Assembly: GCA_914767715.1 (NCBI GenBank)
Contig: OU612067.1
Span: forward strand, 22,108,162-22,172,161
Direction of reading: 5' to 3'
DNA length: 64,000 nt
Source of the DNA: Membranipora membranacea
Lineage: Eukaryota > Bryozoa > Gymnolaemata > Cheilostomatida > Membraniporidae
Positions 33,960 through 46,800 of the stretch are shown here, piece by piece. A model generated the notes under the pieces. It was not told where the DNA came from, made no database searches, and saw only the letters and a program-made list of their open reading frames with translations. Both the position numbers and the translations under genes were made by a program. The first letter of the stretch is position 1. Each line of letters opens with the position of its first letter.

Positions 33960-34190
33960 GTCGGAGATACATTTTCGGAAAAAAATTGAGAAGACAACTC
34001 GGTATTTCTAGAGAGTTGCCACATTTGCGACGCTAGTGGGTTCAAGCATTTGCGACGTTTAAAGAATTGCGATGTTTGTGGGTTTGCGACGTTACAAAAA
34101 CACTTCGTTCCGCCGTTTTTGGGATTATGACGTTAGTGGAATGCTAGATTAGGACGTTGTGACGTTTTCGACGTTTGTGGGTTCAACACT
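33960..34190 (+). repeat. CpG-rich motif repeat, copy 2
   Basis: Direct counterpart of 8880-9110 within segmental copy 2. It keeps more intact CGACG motifs (TTTGCGACGTTTAAAG, GGTTTGCGACGTTACAAA) than copy 1, where several have become TGC or CTAC. Confidence 0.6.
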
Positions 34191-34732
34191 CCTTCAACAA
34201 GAAGGGGTCAACTACATACAAAATGAACTTGAGCAAAACCAAATGAAAGAGGAATGCTTTTCTGCTGTGTTTGACCTCAAGTGGGTCGAATATCTAACAA
34301 TTTGTTACATCACACCCTCAAGCAATAGAGGGCTTCAAGTGTGTACATAAATAAAGGTGAGTTGAGGTGGGAGGGGGGGTGACAAGACACAATGAAATCA
34401 GTTCTGTGAAGAAGGAGACAGGGGGGTCTTTTAATTAGAAACAGCCAAAATCGCAATCTGATTGCTCACTCACTGAGTGAGTCTCACTCACTGAGTGAGT
34501 GAGACCTGCTAGGGGTCTCGCTCTTAGATCGCTCACTCATTGATGGAGCCATTACATTCTGAGTGAGCGATCTGGGATTGATCTTGTCTAATTAAAGCAC
34601 CAAGTGAGCGATAATTTTGAGCGATGTGATAGTGATGACTTGCTTTATAGTAAAGCATCGCTCTTTCTAATTGAAAGACTTCCCAAGATTATAGGGAGCA
34701 TAAGTGCCAGTCTTTATATTTTTATTGATGTA

Positions 34733-35104
34733 TTATATCAAACCCACAGAACTGATGGTTTGAAAGATTGATGTACAATTATTGTTAATTCTGGAGGTCA
34801 AACTGAGTGAAGAAAACAAATCTCTATACTCACGCTTCTCTGTATCTGACTCTGTATCATTGTCTGAGTCTTTAGCATGTCCCTTAGCAACTTTCCTGTC
34901 TGCCACCGACTCTGTATCTGAATCTGTATCCGATTCAGTATCCGACTCTGTATCACAATTTGTATCCGACTCAGTATCATTGTCTGAGTCTTTAGCATGG
35001 CGCTCAGCACCTCTCTGGTCTCCTTTAGTCTCTGAATCAGCTCCCTCTGCTTTATCTTTGTCTGACCTCTGCATTCTGTTTCTGTCTGTGGAAGATTTAA
35101 TCAT
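34733..35104 (-). other. Repeat-borne charged low-complexity frame, copy 2 (unknown)
   Basis: Same start (MIKSSTDRNRMQRSDKDKAE) as copy 1. The repeat block is longer here and includes ADRKVAKGHAKDSDNDTES, absent from copy 1 but similar to copy 3. Candidate donor GTGAGT after EK. Length differences come from gain and loss of D-T-E-S hexamers. Confidence 0.4.
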
Positions 35105-35527
35105 GAAAAGAAACAGTCACTGTTAGCTCTGGCTCTGGTTATTGTATGAGTGCAGTTTCAAACTGAGTGCTTGTTGCTAGAATTCAGCGCCAACTTTCCT
35201 GCCAACTCTTAGTAGCCATTAATACATCAGCTGGGCCAACAGCCTGACCAACAGGAAACCATGTCATCCAATGATGTAAACTCAATATTGATTCATTTCA
35301 ATTCAATTGTTAAGGAGATCATACACAAAGTTCGCCAGAAGCATAAGTACGTAATTCAAAAACAGCGTTTGGGAGGAGCATGGAGTCAAAACAATCAGGG
35401 CGGGTGCAAAGCAAACGCAAATGGGGTGTTGAAAGTTTGTCTTTTTATCAGACCGGGATGAAGCCCCGTTCAGGATGCATTCAAGGGTAAATACATGGCA
35501 AGTCCTGGTTGTGACTTGAGCTATATA

Positions 35528-36020
35528 ACTTGCTTTAGTAAAGCATCGCTCTTTCTAATTGAAAGACCCCCCAGGATTATAGGGAGCATAAGTACCAGTC
35601 TTTAGAATTTTATTGATATATTATATCAAACCCACAGAACTGATGGTTTAAAAGATTGATGTACAATTATTGTTAATTCTGGAGGTCAAACTGAGTGAAG
35701 AAAACAAATCTCTAAACTTACGCTTCTTTGTATCTGACTCTGTATCTGAATCTGTATCTGACTCTGTATCCGACTCAGTATACGACTCTGTATCTGACTC
35801 TGTAGCATCGCCTGAGTCTTTAGCATGGCGCTTAGCAACTTTCCTGTCTGCCATCGACCCGGAATCATCTCCCTCTGCTTTATCTTTGTGAGCTCTCTTC
35901 ATTGTGTTTCTGTCTGTAATAGATTCAATCATAAAAGGCAACTATTACTGTTAGTTCTGTTTGTTGTCAGAGCGCACTTTCAAACTGAGTGATTGCTGCT
36001 AGATTTCGGAACCAACTGTT
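35528..36020 (+). repeat. Partial tandem third copy of the duplicated segment
   Basis: Repeats the part from GCATCGCTCTTTCTAATTG through the Ser/Asp-type minus-strand frame (35648-35941) to CAAACTGAGTG, directly after copy 2. Matches about 34640-35180 with moderate divergence. Confidence 0.75.
35648..35941 (-). other. Repeat-borne charged low-complexity frame, copy 3 (unknown)
   Basis: Starts MPFMIESITDRNTMKRAHKD and keeps ADRKVAKRHAKDSGD and D-T-E-S repeats. A GTAAGT donor candidate follows the KK-R codons. The most divergent of the three copies. Confidence 0.4.
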
Positions 36021-36115
36021 TTTACACACCCTTTGAACCCACCAATAGATCAGTCAGTCAAACCGCATAAGCAACTGAAAGCAATGCCTTACTAATAATA
36101 AACACTCAAAATAGC

Positions 36116-36355
36116 ATATCGCATCACAGCCTACTGGCTAAGATCAAAGTGTCATTGCCAATGGCCGATTAATGCCGTTCAGTTTTGGCAGCTCGCTGCA
36201 CAGCCATGTTCAGGAGGTCTTATATGGCCTCACCTCTAGGATGCATTCTAGTTTTCTAGGATGTATCACATTGTAAGTATGAAGATTTAGGGCACCTTGT
36301 GTCTCTCTTTAGGGGCAGCCCAATTTCCTGTTTCTTACTAAACAGCAAAACAGAT
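36116..36355 (+). mobile_element. U2 snRNA-derived SINE, copy 2
   Basis: Starts ATCGCATCACAGCCTACTGG then CTAAGATCAAAGTGTC, again U2-like. The body is shared with copy 1 (CAGTTTTGGCAGCTC, CACCTCTAGGATGCATT, GATTTAGGGCACCTTG, GGGGCAGCCCAAT, GTTTCTTACTAAACAGC). The shared non-U2 body and opposite strand show independent mobility. A target duplication is not clear. Confidence 0.8.
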
Positions 36356-37112
36356 TTACTATTCTCTACCATCTCCTCGCAACAAGCCAAACAATACTAC
36401 AAGGACTTTTGCAAAACAAATGCCTAGAGCCTGAAATTCTCAGTTAACCTGGCAGCCACTCAACAGATTTCTTTCCCATTATGGAAATACGAATGCTAGC
36501 CATAGACACTTGTCAAGCAGGGAGAATGTAACCCACTCACATACACAGGCTGGGGGTGCAGCCATTCCCAGTAACAGAGGCAGTAGTCATAGCCACCTCA
36601 GTACTCATACCTGCCTCTACATGTATGAATAAAGACAGTGTGCACGATATGCCATCCATTAGAAAGGATATAGCAGAGCTCTCAACCTATCGGATTTAGC
36701 CTGAGTTACTCAGGTTTTTAGGTTCAACTCAGGCAACTCAGGGGATTTTAGAATAAGAGCTAAAAACTCATACTTTGCCACATATTCATAAAAGATGGAC
36801 ATAAACTCTCAGTGTGGTCTTGTTGTATTGTTATATCTGAAACTAGGGGTTTTAGGATACCCAATACAACTAAACTCGATACAATTGATAGAACAGGCTC
36901 ACCTCAAATAACTGTTACAAATATCTGACTTCTCAAGCAAGATCCTCTCAGTGCAGAGCTATCAGTGGAATGTCCTCTCTATTAGCCGCCAGCCTCTTGG
37001 GATGACTCTACAAGTAACATAAACCTCGTCTATAATATATTGTAGTTGGTACAACGGTATACTTCAATATCTGCACTATCTCTTTGCTGCTATGTGACTG
37101 ACTAGTTTCTGG

Positions 37113-37184
37113 TAGCCTGTATTAACAAGCTTTGTTCGATGGGGGGCGGGGCCCCACCGAACAAAGCTTGTTAAGACAGGCTAG
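37113..37184. mobile_element. 72-bp palindromic element with 8-bp flanking repeat
   Basis: TAGCCTGTATTAACAAGCTT and TTTGTTCGATGGGG are mirrored by CCCCACCGAACAAAGC and TTGTTAAGACAGGCTA (two mismatches in 32). GTTTCTGG lies on both sides (37105-37112 and 37185-37192), consistent with a target duplication. A one-sided relative (GACAAGCTTTGTTCGG) is at about 52877. Confidence 0.7.
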
Positions 37185-37284
37185 GTTTCTGGCTGAGTCA
37201 TACATACCAGAGAGTTATATCCCAAACTCCCTATTTATACCTTTGTACTCAATTACATTTAAAAGTGGGAGTTGCCTTCACTTT

Positions 37285-37398
37285 ATGCGTGGCGGGTCAA
37301 CTCCAAAGTAATATATGATGGCTATTACAATTTGGCTAATATATTATCCAAATTCTAATAGGCATCATATATTACTATGGAGTTGCCCAACCACACTT
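37285..37398. repeat. Imperfect hairpin, arms of about 54 bp
   Basis: Left arm AACTCCAAAGTAATATATGA pairs with right arm TCATATATTACTATGGAGTT, with complementarity running outward to GCGTGG/CCACACTT and inward to CAATTTGG/CCAAATT. Likely a MITE. Confidence 0.65.
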
Positions 37399-38679
37399 AA
37401 ATTCAATATAACAGTACGATTATAATTATAATTAAATAAGGTTTATCCTCCTAGGCACCCTAGTATACTATCAAAACAGAACAAAAAAACCAATTCTATG
37501 GAAGCATACATCTCCACTAGACAGAAGAAAAAACTTGAACAGAGGACTTTCTTTGATCGGCAGCAGAACGTTAGATACAGAAGAAGCTTAGCCATGCTGC
37601 CTAACTGCGACACTTCCTCTCCGCTCTCACATTATCAGAACTTAATACCCGTCAACAAATCCACTTAACTCTGGTATCGCTGATCATAGCCAGTTATAAG
37701 ACATCCCCATTCGGTGTCAATCGTTACATTTTGATAATCAAGTCATATTATTTCTATTTTGCTATCCTACTGGGAGTTGGCTATGATTTTTACATACTTT
37801 GTTAAAGCTATCATATTTGTATACATTACACACCACCCTCCAGTATATACTGTTATACCTAACCTTGGCAGGCTGTCAGGGATGGGAGGGGGACAGCCTG
37901 GGTAAATCAATTTGACAAGAGAGTTCCCCACCAACCCACCTGTGACTGCCTGCCCAGGTTACTGTCATACCCATGTATAAGGTCTGCCTTCACTACTGTA
38001 AATAATCTCAGACTGCAGTATGAATACTTACAATATTACAATACATCAATTTTGACGGGTTCGGCCAATTTTGCCTTCGTTGCTAGGCGCAATAGCATCT
38101 TTATTTTTCGCTTGAATACACAGATACAAGTCTCTACCATCTTCTCACTCATCTCTGGCTTACATAACGTTCAAGGGAAGTATATCTGACTTTTTCATAG
38201 CTCAACAGTTGAAGGTATCAAAGAGGCGCATTGTCTAAGATGTCTTCACCATAGGCCTACCTGACAATTGTACCTATTTAGTAGGGATCGGCTTCCAGTG
38301 TTAAGCGTTTTTTCCATCCCCTCCCTATCACCCTTATTTCAGCTTCATCAACCAGTAAATTCAGTAACCATCTATTTGCAAGGGAAACTCTGATTTTCCC
38401 CCTATAAACTCCACAGTACATTATTATACATAATCCATTACTGCTTGTATGCCGCTATTAATTATCTTCACCGAACAACACGCTATTGATAGGGCTGTCG
38501 GTCCAAGTTCAAATAAAGTGCAACAATATCATTTGTAAAAGAAAATCTGGTAAAAATGACGCAATGCGGCAATTCATAATATGAATGGCCAAGTGTTTGC
38601 TTAGAAATATGAAAAATGAGGGCCGAATTAAGAAAAAAATGTTTGTTAAAATCGCAAGAATGAGTACTCGAAATAGTTT

Positions 38680-38862
38680 GCGCCTGAAGGGCAAGGCCCC
38701 AATGTTTGCGTCAATTTGCTCTCAGTTTGTAGGCAGGTTGGAGCACACCTGGGGAACCAACCGGTCCCAATAATCAGTGGGCTGCAGTGGGACTCAAACC
38801 CATGACCTTCAACGCTTGCGTGCTAAAGTCCGGCGCTCTAACCAACTGAGCCACCTCCTACA
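38680..38862 (-). mobile_element. tRNA-derived SINE (copy 2)
   Basis: On the minus strand: GGAGGTGGCTCAGTTGGTTA, GAGCGCCGGACTTTAGCACG and the B-box-like GGGTTTGAGTCCCACTG, then a body with CTACAAACTGAGAGCAAATT and GGGGCCTTGCCCTT shared with 13932-14105. The tRNA head is better preserved than in copy 1, but acceptor pairing is poor and the shared body continues past it. Confidence 0.75.
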
Positions 38863-38954
38863 CCTGCACTGCGAGACGCAGAGTTGTACTCCGGGTTGGA
38901 AGTTCGCCCGCAGAGACCTTCTGATTGCTGGGTCTACCAACTTGTCATGTATGA

Positions 38955-39443
38955 TCTTCACTAAGAATAATTGATACCAATCTGCTCCCGAGAAATTAAC
39001 TAGTGAAACTCGGCTTGCTAAAAGTTCTGGGTTTAGACTATCCAAGGAAAATTTTAGATTTGCTTTAGCTAATTTCGGTGCTCAGAAGTTTAACGAATTA
39101 CCCAATCATGTTAAGCTGAGTCAATCCCTTGCTACATTCAAAAATGCCACTCGGAGCCACGTCCTCAAACTTCTCAATTAATGAGTCAGTTCTTATCATT
39201 TCATTTTAGCCTACTGCTACATTGTTCTAACTTTTCTTTTCCTAGCTATTGTGTATTAACTTGTGTAATGTTTTACTGTTAATTAATGCCTGCGTGTACG
39301 TTGTAATTTTACCTGTCATTGTTCTTGATTTTTAGTTACATGTCTTTTTAATTCTACACCATATTTTTATCAATTTTTCTGTTTTCTGGGTACAAGTCCT
39401 AAGGACTTATTCTTCTCCAGAATAAACATGGAATATATATAAA
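38955..39443 (+). mobile_element. LINE 3'-end fragment
   Basis: An open frame before a TAA near 39180 reads ETRLAKSSGFRLSKENFRFA and LANFGAQKFNELPNHVK, then SLATFKNATRSHVLKLLN, the usual C-terminal tail of LINE ORF2 proteins (phenylalanine box, then ELP and SL-FK). A 3' region with AGGACTTATTCTTCTCCAGA and an A-rich end follows. The polymerase core is absent. Confidence 0.7.
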
Positions 39444-40836
39444 AATAAAAACTAATGCACAAAATTCAAGATGACAATCTGTTATGAAATAAACTTTACC
39501 TGAATTTCAATCCTGAAAGTCAGTTGGCTATAACTCCTTGGTTATATTGAATGACTGTTAACCAGAAAATGGATCATCCTTACGGCTAAGGCTTGCAGGC
39601 GCTGTCGCGCAAATATTGCCACACCTTACTAAAAGTGTAAGCAAACCTGTTTATAATGCAAGCATCCAGTCGTCACAGCCAACAAGAGGCACTTGATTTT
39701 TTATTGGCTTTACTATCAGCTTTAGCATAGGCTTTTGTAGAAACTTTTATATGGGCTTTTGTTAAGGCTTTTGTGTAGGCTTTGTTTTGCTTTAGTTTGG
39801 CTTATGTATGCCTGCAGCCTACAATCTATTCAATAATGAATAAACTGCATAGCTGCGAAGATGAAATAGTATGTGTTTGTGGAATACAAACACATAATCC
39901 CCCCCCCCCCCCCCAATCCAGTCATCATTTTCATTCATTAAATCGTATAGATCAAACTCAAGACTCTGAGCTAAGACAGCTAGAAGGTGAAAAGTTTTGT
40001 GCGAACATATTATTGCGCTGGTACAGCACTAGATTTGGATGAAAAAGGGGGAACATTTATACATTTATACAAAGAAGTGCTAAGAATTTTTCAGTGTTGT
40101 TTTTCATGAAGTTTTTAAATTAAATGTTGGCTTCTCCATCACAACAAAACAAAAACCTTTGTTTGCATGAGTCATCAATATACCTTATATAAGCTTACTT
40201 ACATATAACATCTGCGATGAGCTTCGCCGTTTGTCTGCAGCCTCACCAACAGTTTGTACATGGTTATCAATGGCTCGATGTAAAATTGTAGGACAACGAA
40301 TCGTATACTGAGATCAAGTGATCTCGCTAACTTTCAATACAATGACAACGATCTAATGAGTGAAGCCCATAGTTTATCCCTAACTCTATGGTGAAGCCAC
40401 AGGTTGAACACTATTTGCTGTCAGTGTATTTGGGAGAAGCTTACTTCTTGTGCTCGTTACTGAATTTTACAACATTATTGCAAATTACTTCTCAGTAAAA
40501 TCACTGACAGAAAAACCAAACTACCAGGTAACTGTTATCCTTTGATAAAACTGTGAAATCAGTCATCGGCATGTAAATCAAAACAAATTTACACTGCGTT
40601 TGTAACTGCTTCCTTACTGATGTAAGCGAGGGATGCAGAATTAACGTACGAACCTCGATGCTTTGAGCTGAAAATGGTGTGCTCAAAATTCACACCAACA
40701 GGAAACAGACAAGTAAAAAGTTATTGACTGTAATAATATTATTCTTTGATATTATATATTTAAGTATTTACAATCATTTCTACCATTATGTATATGTCAG
40801 GCAACTCATATAATCAGTCAGTCAAAATTGCAGGTC
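39444..40836. other. Intergenic between LINE fragment and NSRP1 3' end
   Basis: Contains loose repeats of AGGCTTTTGT (39710-39790) and a C run (39899-39914). No gene seen. Confidence 0.55.
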
Positions 40837-43800
40837 TCACGTTCCCTGTTTGGCTGCTTTTCTAGCTAGATACCTCTCTCTAGCACTCATCACAGACTCT
40901 GTGTCATTTCTTTTGCCAAAACGATCCTTCTTTTCAGTAGATTCATTAATGTACATTTTATCTTCTGCAGTCGAATCAGCTGTGTCAGTAGAAGGCGCTT
41001 CAGAACTTTTAGGTTTAGGTGACCGCGATCGTCGACGCCTACCATCTACAATATGAAATACAAACTTATGTATTTCCTAGTTATACAAACTTGGGGCTTT
41101 CGCTTCTGATAGAAAGTCATCGGCTACAAGAAATTCAATTCCGTGCCGCCTCGACAAAAGAGACTTACATGGGGTATCAGCGTGATTGTTCTCGATGAGT
41201 TTCGGCCATTTGATTGCTACAGATTGGTATTCATGATTTTAAATGAATGCAAGATTTAGCACTAAGGTAAAATCCTGAATGCGTTAAATGAAAGGAAGTA
41301 TTGGTATTGCATAGCATATTATATGATATTATTATTTTATCACATATCAAGTGAAAGGTAACCATTAATAGTAGGATAATGTTAGACCTAGCTAGAACTA
41401 AGTAATTTATGCGCTTTTGCCCACACAAATTCCTTTTATAGAACAATGGATGTATAATAAAGGCGCCAAGTTGATGAGCCACACATTCCATAGTTGGGTG
41501 TGGACTATGCTGTGTCTACCCCCAAGTGCTAAAGGGAGTTTTAAAAATCCCAAAACAACATAACACAGACGCTGCCGCTGGGGGGGGGGCTGCCGGGTGA
41601 TAGGGGGGGGGGGCAAGAGTTTGGGGGGATCATACTACATCTAAACTAACCTTTGTGTTTCTTCTCATCTCTATCTGTGTCCTGATGTCTGTCTTTTTCT
41701 TTACCATCACTCTCTGCTCTGTAAGCCAATAAGGTTAAAGGTTAGGTTTATCTTACGTCAAGGACAACAAACAAGGGTCAGGATATCACTGGAGCTGTCA
41801 GTACACTAATATTATATCTTTATACACCATAAGAAAAAACTCATATAGCTGTTTCTTTGCAAATGGAACAAAAGTTGCAACCAGAATAATTTGTCGCACT
41901 TGAAGGAACATAAAGCCAAGAAACACAACAGCAAACATGGTTCAATCACACCCTGGTTTTTCGAACGGTTTGGTTAAAATTCTCGGAGGTATGTTTTGGG
42001 TCTTCAGAAAAGGAGAGAAAGTAGCAGGCAAGGTGGGCGGTTTTGCTGTGATACTCTGTTTTCCTGCACAATTATTGTGGAAAAGTCAGGAGAAGGAGAG
42101 AAGGGAGGGGGTGTGTATCATATAAGTACAGTCATCCATCTGGTTAAGTTTCTTTATCTGGTCTTGTCCAATCATGAGGTTGAGTATTTATATCAGGAAA
42201 AGTCTCTAAGCTAGCGTCTGCAATCACACGGCTCCATCATCTTAAACTCAACAATGCTCTACCTAATTTTGCATCCACACTTAAAGTCTTGACCATCAAT
42301 GCACTCCATATTGATGTATATAAATAGGCCTACCTGTGTCTATCTGATCTATGTTTGTCATGAGATTTTTGTCGATGTGATTGTCTGTCTTTATCTTCCC
42401 TTCTCTCTCCATCCCTGTGAGATTTCAAACTATTTTTCACCCTGTCACGACTATGTGACCTAGACCGAGATCTTGGTCTACTTATTTTGTCTTTGGGCGG
42501 ACTATCTTCTTCTGAATTACGTCGCCTGTACTGCCTACAAAGATATATAATTGCAGGATAAGTAGACTAATAATATTACAGTCATACAAGTATTTGATGA
42601 TTATAATGATCCATAAGTGAGTGAAGTCTGTCTGACAAACTTTATTGGTGGAGGGGGGAGGGGGGGGGAGCGAACACCTCGAATCAACAACATAAAGTGA
42701 GTGATACATATTGACATTCATCAGATTTACTCTTATCCCAATTCTTTTTGACATTTGGTCTTTGAGTAGTCTGAGCTCCGCCCGACGGCCCCCTGACGAC
42801 AGGAAAGTCTGAGAACAATGCATGATTTTTCTGGAGTTGTCTGCTCTTAGATAAACTAAGTTAGAACAGGGATCTATTGAATTCTATTCATGCCACCTAT
42901 TATATTGCTCCAGGTATGAGAGTTTTCCAGTCAGACTTTGGGAAGAGTAGCCTCATGTTTGGGCAATACCCATGAGCAGAGATATCCACTGCTAAGTACT
43001 GAAAAAAAATCTCAGCCAGAAATCATTTTATTTTGAATAAGGGCAGTCATTCATGACATTGACAAAAGGTCATACAATGTTATATTATTCGACCCTTAGG
43101 CTATTGAAGTAACACTAATGTAGAAGTAATGAGAGGAAAACTCGAAGCAAATCCTTCAAAGTGCATAGGCTAGTCTTTGGGTAGTCTTCAACCTTACCTT
43201 TTTGTATCTTTTGTAGGACTGTCAGCCTCTTTTTCTTGTTTGACCTTTATCTCCACCTGATTTTTGTCTTCTGTAGCCAATTTTGCATCAGGCTCTGAAC
43301 CCAAAGTCTGTTTATAGAGATTACGATAAAATCCAGACATTTCCGACTGCTTCGTAACGTCTAAAGCATCTACAACAAAGTGATGATATATTAAAATAAA
43401 TCTTGCTGCTAAATTGCAACTTAAATTGGGTAAGTAATTGCAGTATGTAATTTCATTTATTTTTGTTTATTATGTTTTGAGGCAGATGAGAAATCTGGAG
43501 GAGATTAAGAGCCAAACATCTAACACTAGGGTCTGTAATAATGGGCGAACACCCAGCTTTATTTATGTAAAATGACATAATTTTTCTCAACATACCCACA
43601 GGGGTATGTACAGTTTTCAAAATGTAAAGAGTTTTACTTGACCTGGGCACAGCCCATCTCTACTCTTAACTCAAGTCGTTGTTAGTTTAGTATGTTTTTG
43701 ACAAGTCTAAGTGCTCAGACTGCTGTGATTGAGATTTGATTGATTATTAAATGCCACAAACTCTGAACTTGCTGCCAACTGAAACTTAGAACTTAAGGCT

Positions 43801-46800
43801 ACATAAAGAACAGCGAGGCCTTACCTTCCAATGCCTCCTTTCGTTTCTCCTCCTCTTCTAAAGCTTGCATTTCAGCCATCTTCTTTTTATACGCTGATGT
43901 CACAAATTTCTCTTTGTCTTCAAATTCATCACCCTCCGCTTCACGTTCCTGTGAGAGAAAATATTGAAATAAATATATATAGTATGGGACTGTCAAGGTT
44001 CTTATTTTATCAGCCTGATGTTGATAATGGCGTCATGTCATGGGCAGCTTCATCATAACAATTTGACAGAAAGCTACCTCCTCAGTAGACTATATTCCAA
44101 TGAGTAAATTTCCCTGAAAATATCATCGTAATCTTGACTGGGCATGTAGTTCACTGATAAACTAGGCTATCTTTACCACATAGGAGATGTAGTAACGCTG
44201 AGTATCTTTCATGGGTGACTTTGATTTGCACATGTGCAAGAACAATGAGTATCGCTGGGGTTCTGATAGCAATATTGGTCAGGAAGAATGAGACACCCCC
44301 ATGTATGAATTGGTAATCAAAATTAGCAAATAGTAACAGCAGACGACGCCATTTCTACATGTATTGGAAAGAGCAGCCACCAGAGAGGGTGGCTAATCGA
44401 ATGGCTTTGGAATTACGAGACTCAATTTTGCAGTGATCAGCTCATGCCTCAGAGCTGCGCATGCGCAGAATGTGAAAAAAAGTAGCGGGCATGTTAATCA
44501 TTTTTTGTTAGCAGCTTTTCAGCTGAATACACTTGGTTGTGTCATTGAGCTACACAATTTTTTACATACAACATATGTGGTAGGGTGCCCGATGGCACTG
44601 GGTAGTACTCAAAATTTAATTGTAACCACAACATCAAGACCAGCGCTGTTAGTGGCATAACAACACGACAAGAGTTCAAAAACCCTAAACTAGGACATCC
44701 GTCTGTAGACGACAGGTTGTGAATCTACAAGAATAATCTGATTTTCTGAAAAGGGAGACCCGTAATGCTCAGTATAACTTGAAAAAAAGCAGACAGCTAT
44801 GGACATTGACCTTCATATAAACAGGAGTTATCAAGTATGAGATAATCTTGAACACCTTCTGTACTTGCTGATAAGTAGGGCTTCCACTGTTATAGTGCTG
44901 GGATAGCGTTAATATTATCAAACATAGAGAGTGGTTTGAAACAGACTTACAGATAAGGATACCTACAGCATAGACCGTAATTATATTATATAATCATTCA
45001 GTCATTATGTGCCAGCCTCATACCTTTTGTACTTTCTTCTCTGATCTTCTTTCATGCTCCTTCTGTCTCTTTTCAGCTGCCTTCATCAGCCCTCCAATGT
45101 ATCTAGACTGTCAATATAACCATAAGTCATATTCAATTATTGCTGCGCGCCTGAATCGTGCTGTGTTGACTTTTCTCGGAAATCATAGCAATGTGACTCT
45201 TCGTGTACAATCAATGGAATCTTAATTGATTCCAAGAGCTGATATATTGCTAGAGTGTATGGATCAATTTGGGAAAAACTTTTTCTATGTGCATCACTGC
45301 AATGTACTTGGAGTTTCCTGGTCACTATATATGAAAAATCACATGCTATTTAAGAGTTATTCTCTCTTTGACCTGAAAGTTCAGAGAGTTGACAACTCCA
45401 TGGAGCAAATAAAATATAGAGCAGCTGTGTCCAAACTCCAGCCCCTTGTATGAAGTGTTAAGTCAGGTTGTGATTTTTATTCAAAATCTTGGGTTCATCA
45501 TGATATCTGATTAAGTAGAAAGAGTGATTAGTTTATTTTGATATTTCTTTGGTTCAACTCCCTCATTGGTTCAACTATTACTTGTCATTATCTCTTGGTA
45601 GAAGATGACGGGCTAAAAGTAGAGGGTTACATCATTCAAATGTTTAGGCATCCTTGAGTAGCGTAATGCGCCTACACTGTCTACATGGCACATACATACT
45701 GTGATTTCAGGACGGCCAACTATCCCGAATGTTGCCCGGAATCTAGAGTCTGGCCTCATTGTATTTCAGGACAAGAAGACAGTTTCATTTCCAATGATTT
45801 TTTTTCAACAGGTTTCGTATACCTACCTTCTTTTCCACGGGATCTTTAGAATGGTTGAGTTTTTGTTTGTATTGTTCCTTTTCTGCGTTCTTCATGTCAT
45901 CGTACAATTCATCGTAACAATAGACATTTGGGTCATCAGCCAGCGCTTTATCAATCTCCATTTGTGTCTAAATGAAGAGAAATTATGTCATTATCTAATG
46001 CTGTCATTAAAAATAAGTTGTCTTATGATTGCAAAATCACCGAACTTCGTTAAGCTTATATGCTGATCTTATAATCACAGCAAACATTGAGGTAAGGTTT
46101 AGTATGACTCATTAATGTAATTGTGTAATAATCTGGTTTCTCAGTCTAATTTAGGGTACTACCCTAGACTCATTAACAGCCTTTGACCCAGTAAATCAAC
46201 CAGTTGATTCACCATGTTGGGGTCCAATAAAATTTACCAGAAATGGTATCTGAGAGTTTGCTGCAGACATGAACAAGACCTGCCTCAAGTCTCTCACCAA
46301 ATTCGCACACTGATTGGCTAAATGAATGACTAAAAAAGCAAGAGATTTGAGCCAAGTGAATGTGAGTAGTTTGTCAGAAAAGGCATCTTGCTCATTCTCA
46401 TTCAAAAACTTGCTGGTCATTATATTTGATTGTGAAGATATTTTCTTACTGTAGGGAAACTGATGATCATCTTTAGTTTACCTGTCATTTGGTTTTATTT
46501 TTCTGTGAGGTGAGATTAATTTCTTTGTTGACAGCCGCCATCCCATCCTACATAAGACAAGATAACTGGTTGTGGTAATATACAAATACTACAAAGCTGA
46601 AGGGTGAGCGGGGGGGGGGGGGGTGGAGTCTCAGTGATTCTGAAAACAGATAGAAGATAGATTAGGCCTATCTCTCCACATGACCTACATTTTTAATTGG
46701 AACCTGAGATCAGAACGTCAAAATTGCATATAGGTTTTCAATTTTTTATGAGGCATGTGTTGTATCAGTTTCAATACTTCGAAATCCTGCAGCACATTTA

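Larger units (their letters stand above)
32806..35530 (+). repeat. Segmental duplication, copy 2 (lacks the P element)
   Basis: Uninterrupted partner of 1-1042 plus 8819-10400. At 33911-33927 it shows the empty target site of the P-like transposon. Frames at 33404-33751, 35261-35461 and (minus) 34733-35104 parallel those of copy 1. The Ser/Asp-type repeat block is rearranged compared with copy 1. Confidence 0.85.
36356..38670. other. Intergenic, no gene seen
   Basis: Apart from the two hairpins at 37113-37398, no coding region or recognised family on either strand. Confidence 0.5.

Noticed and set aside
38775-38862. tRNA gene candidate on the minus strand
   Set aside because: Good A and B boxes but poor acceptor pairing and a shared SINE body.
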